Of a stretch of 5,704 nucleotides of DNA, positions 4,744 to 5,704 are shown one piece after another (the first letter of the stretch is position 1; every line of letters starts with the position of its first letter). The DNA is from Actinomycetota bacterium (lineage in GTDB: Bacteria > Actinomycetota > Geothermincolia > Geothermincolales > RBG-13-55-18), in assembly GCA_028275245.1 (NCBI GenBank), contig JAPWVA010000093.1, forward strand, positions 1 to 5,704, in the 5' to 3' direction. The translations under genes and the position numbers were made by a program. The notes under the pieces are model-generated. The model had not been told where the DNA came from, searched no databases, and saw only the letters and a program-made list of their open reading frames with translations.

Positions 4744-5704
4744 GTGAAGATAAGCTGGCCCCATATGGGAAGCCTGGAGGTGGTACTCTCTAGCATCTTC
4801 GATCAGATGGGGGTGGACTACCTCCTCCCTCCCCCCAATTCCCAGCGCACCATTGAACTGGGAGTCAAATACGGCCCCGAGTTCGCTTGCTTTCCCCTCA
4901 AGACCACCCTGGGTAATTTCATCGAGGCCCTGGAGGCGGGGGCGGACACCCTGATCATGGTCTCTGGCAGGGGACCTTGCCGGTTCGGCTACTACGCGGA
5001 GACACAGCGGCGCATCCTAGAGGAGGCGGGCTACGACTTCCGCATGTACATGTTGGAGTTCGAGCCCGAGAGGCTCCCCGACTTGGTGAGGAAACTCCGG
5101 GAGTTGAAGCAAGGCCGCAGTTTCGTTTCCCTCGCCCGGGCCATCAAGTTTGCCTTCGCCAAGGCGGTGCTTGTGGATAGGCTGGAGAAGAAGGCCCTGG
5201 CCCAGCGTTGGATGGATCGGGAAAAGGGGGCCACCACCCGGGCCCTGAAGGAGTGCTACCGGATGATCCGGGAAGCCGACACCTACGCTTCCCTGAAGAA
5301 GGTGGAAACGGAGGCCTTCCAGCTGCTGGACTCGGTACCTAGGCAGGAAGGGGATCCGGTGAGGATAGGCATAGTGGGCGAGTTCTACCTGGTATTGGAG
5401 CCCTTCTTCAATCTCCAGGTAGAGGAACAGTTGGGTCACCTGGGTGCTTACGTGGAGAGGAGCGTTTACCTCACCGACTGGCTTCGGCCCACAGGAAAGA
5501 ACCCCGTGGGTGGCCACACTGATGCGGAATCGGACAAGGCAGCCCGGCCTTTCCTCTCCCACTTCGTAGGGGGCGAGGGCATCCGATCGGTGGGTCACAC
5601 CGTCCTTTATCACCGCATGGGCTTTGACGGGGTAGTGCATCTTATGCCTTTCACTTGCATGCCGGAGACCATAGCCAAGAGTATCTTGCCCAGGGTATCA
5701 CGGG
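4744..5704 (+). CDS. COG3581 acyl-CoA dehydratase activase-related protein (3' end cut)
   Basis: The frame is open for 320 codons to the window edge. COG3581 proteins are related to the dehydratase and activase components of the 2-hydroxyacyl-CoA dehydratase superfamily and usually sit beside COG3580. Signatures seen are KISWPHMGSLEVVL (2-15), ELGVKYGPEFACFPLKTTLGNF (about 38-59, C49 with PxK), SGRGPCRFGYYAETQRRIL (74-92, C79), PVRIGIVGEFYLVLEPFFN (205-223), and MPFTCMPETIAKSILPRVSR (301-320, C305). The three conserved cysteines suit an iron-sulfur cluster. The GTG at 4744 is chosen because its product starts like the family, and GGGGGTG stands eight bases upstream; ATG 4765 would cut off conserved residues. 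It follows the COG3580 stop by 70 bases. A BadF-type ATPase (COG1924) is a plausible neighbour beyond the edge, but is not visible here. Confidence 0.87.
   Translation, partial: MKISWPHMGSLEVVLSSIFDQMGVDYLLPPPNSQRTIELGVKYGPEFACFPLKTTLGNFIEALEAGADTLIMVSGRGPCRFGYYAETQRRILEEAGYDFRMYMLEFEPERLPDLVRKLRELKQGRSFVSLARAIKFAFAKAVLVDRLEKKALAQRWMDREKGATTRALKECYRMIREADTYASLKKVETEAFQLLDSVPRQEGDPVRIGIVGEFYLVLEPFFNLQVEEQLGHLGAYVERSVYLTDWLRPTGKNPVGGHTDAESDKAARPFLSHFVGGEGIRSVGHTVLYHRMGFDGVVHLMPFTCMPETIAKSILPRVSR

Noticed and set aside
5017..5640. 207-codon minus-strand frame at the right end
   Set aside because: Antisense to the COG3581 frame, whose motifs (GPCRFG, FTCMPE) are unmistakable.

Overview
GC-rich bacterial chromosome segment with no mobile element, CRISPR array, tRNA or rRNA seen. 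GTG and TTG starts are common, and several genes carry strong GGAGG-type ribosome sites. The gene set (recO-uppS, an ECF-like sigma factor, and COG3580/COG3581 acyl-CoA dehydratase activase relatives) suggests an anaerobic, GC-rich Gram-positive lineage. A deep-branching Actinomycetota or a GC-rich clostridial Bacillota would both fit. This placement is inference from gene content and composition, not a phylogeny.

Left part, minus strand (1-1911): a small four-cysteine protein of unknown function (1669-1911) lies upstream of uppS (undecaprenyl diphosphate synthase, 755-1492) and recO (recombination mediator, runs off the left edge). uppS has no ribosome-binding site but has a TATACT box eight bases before its ATG, so its mRNA may be leaderless or nearly so. 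recO starts nine bases after the uppS stop, so the two form an operon.

Middle (1912-2346): about 435 bases without a convincing gene, between the divergently read cysteine protein and the sigma factor. This stretch is full of perfect inverted repeats, some of them mutually exclusive. It is the best candidate here for an undescribed structured RNA or leader. A consensus TATAAT box stands at its right end.

Right part, plus strand (2347-5704): an ECF-like sigma factor overlaps a small single-pass membrane protein by four bases (GTGA), a pair that looks like sigma factor plus membrane-bound partner. Then come an acyl carrier protein, a block of three hairpins, a COG3580/DUF2229 protein and the first 320 codons of a COG3581 protein. 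The last two belong to the family linked to ATP-dependent activation of 2-hydroxyacyl-CoA dehydratases and related radical or low-potential reductases. A free-standing acyl carrier protein next to them hints at an acyl-thioester substrate, but no biochemical role can be read from the sequence alone.
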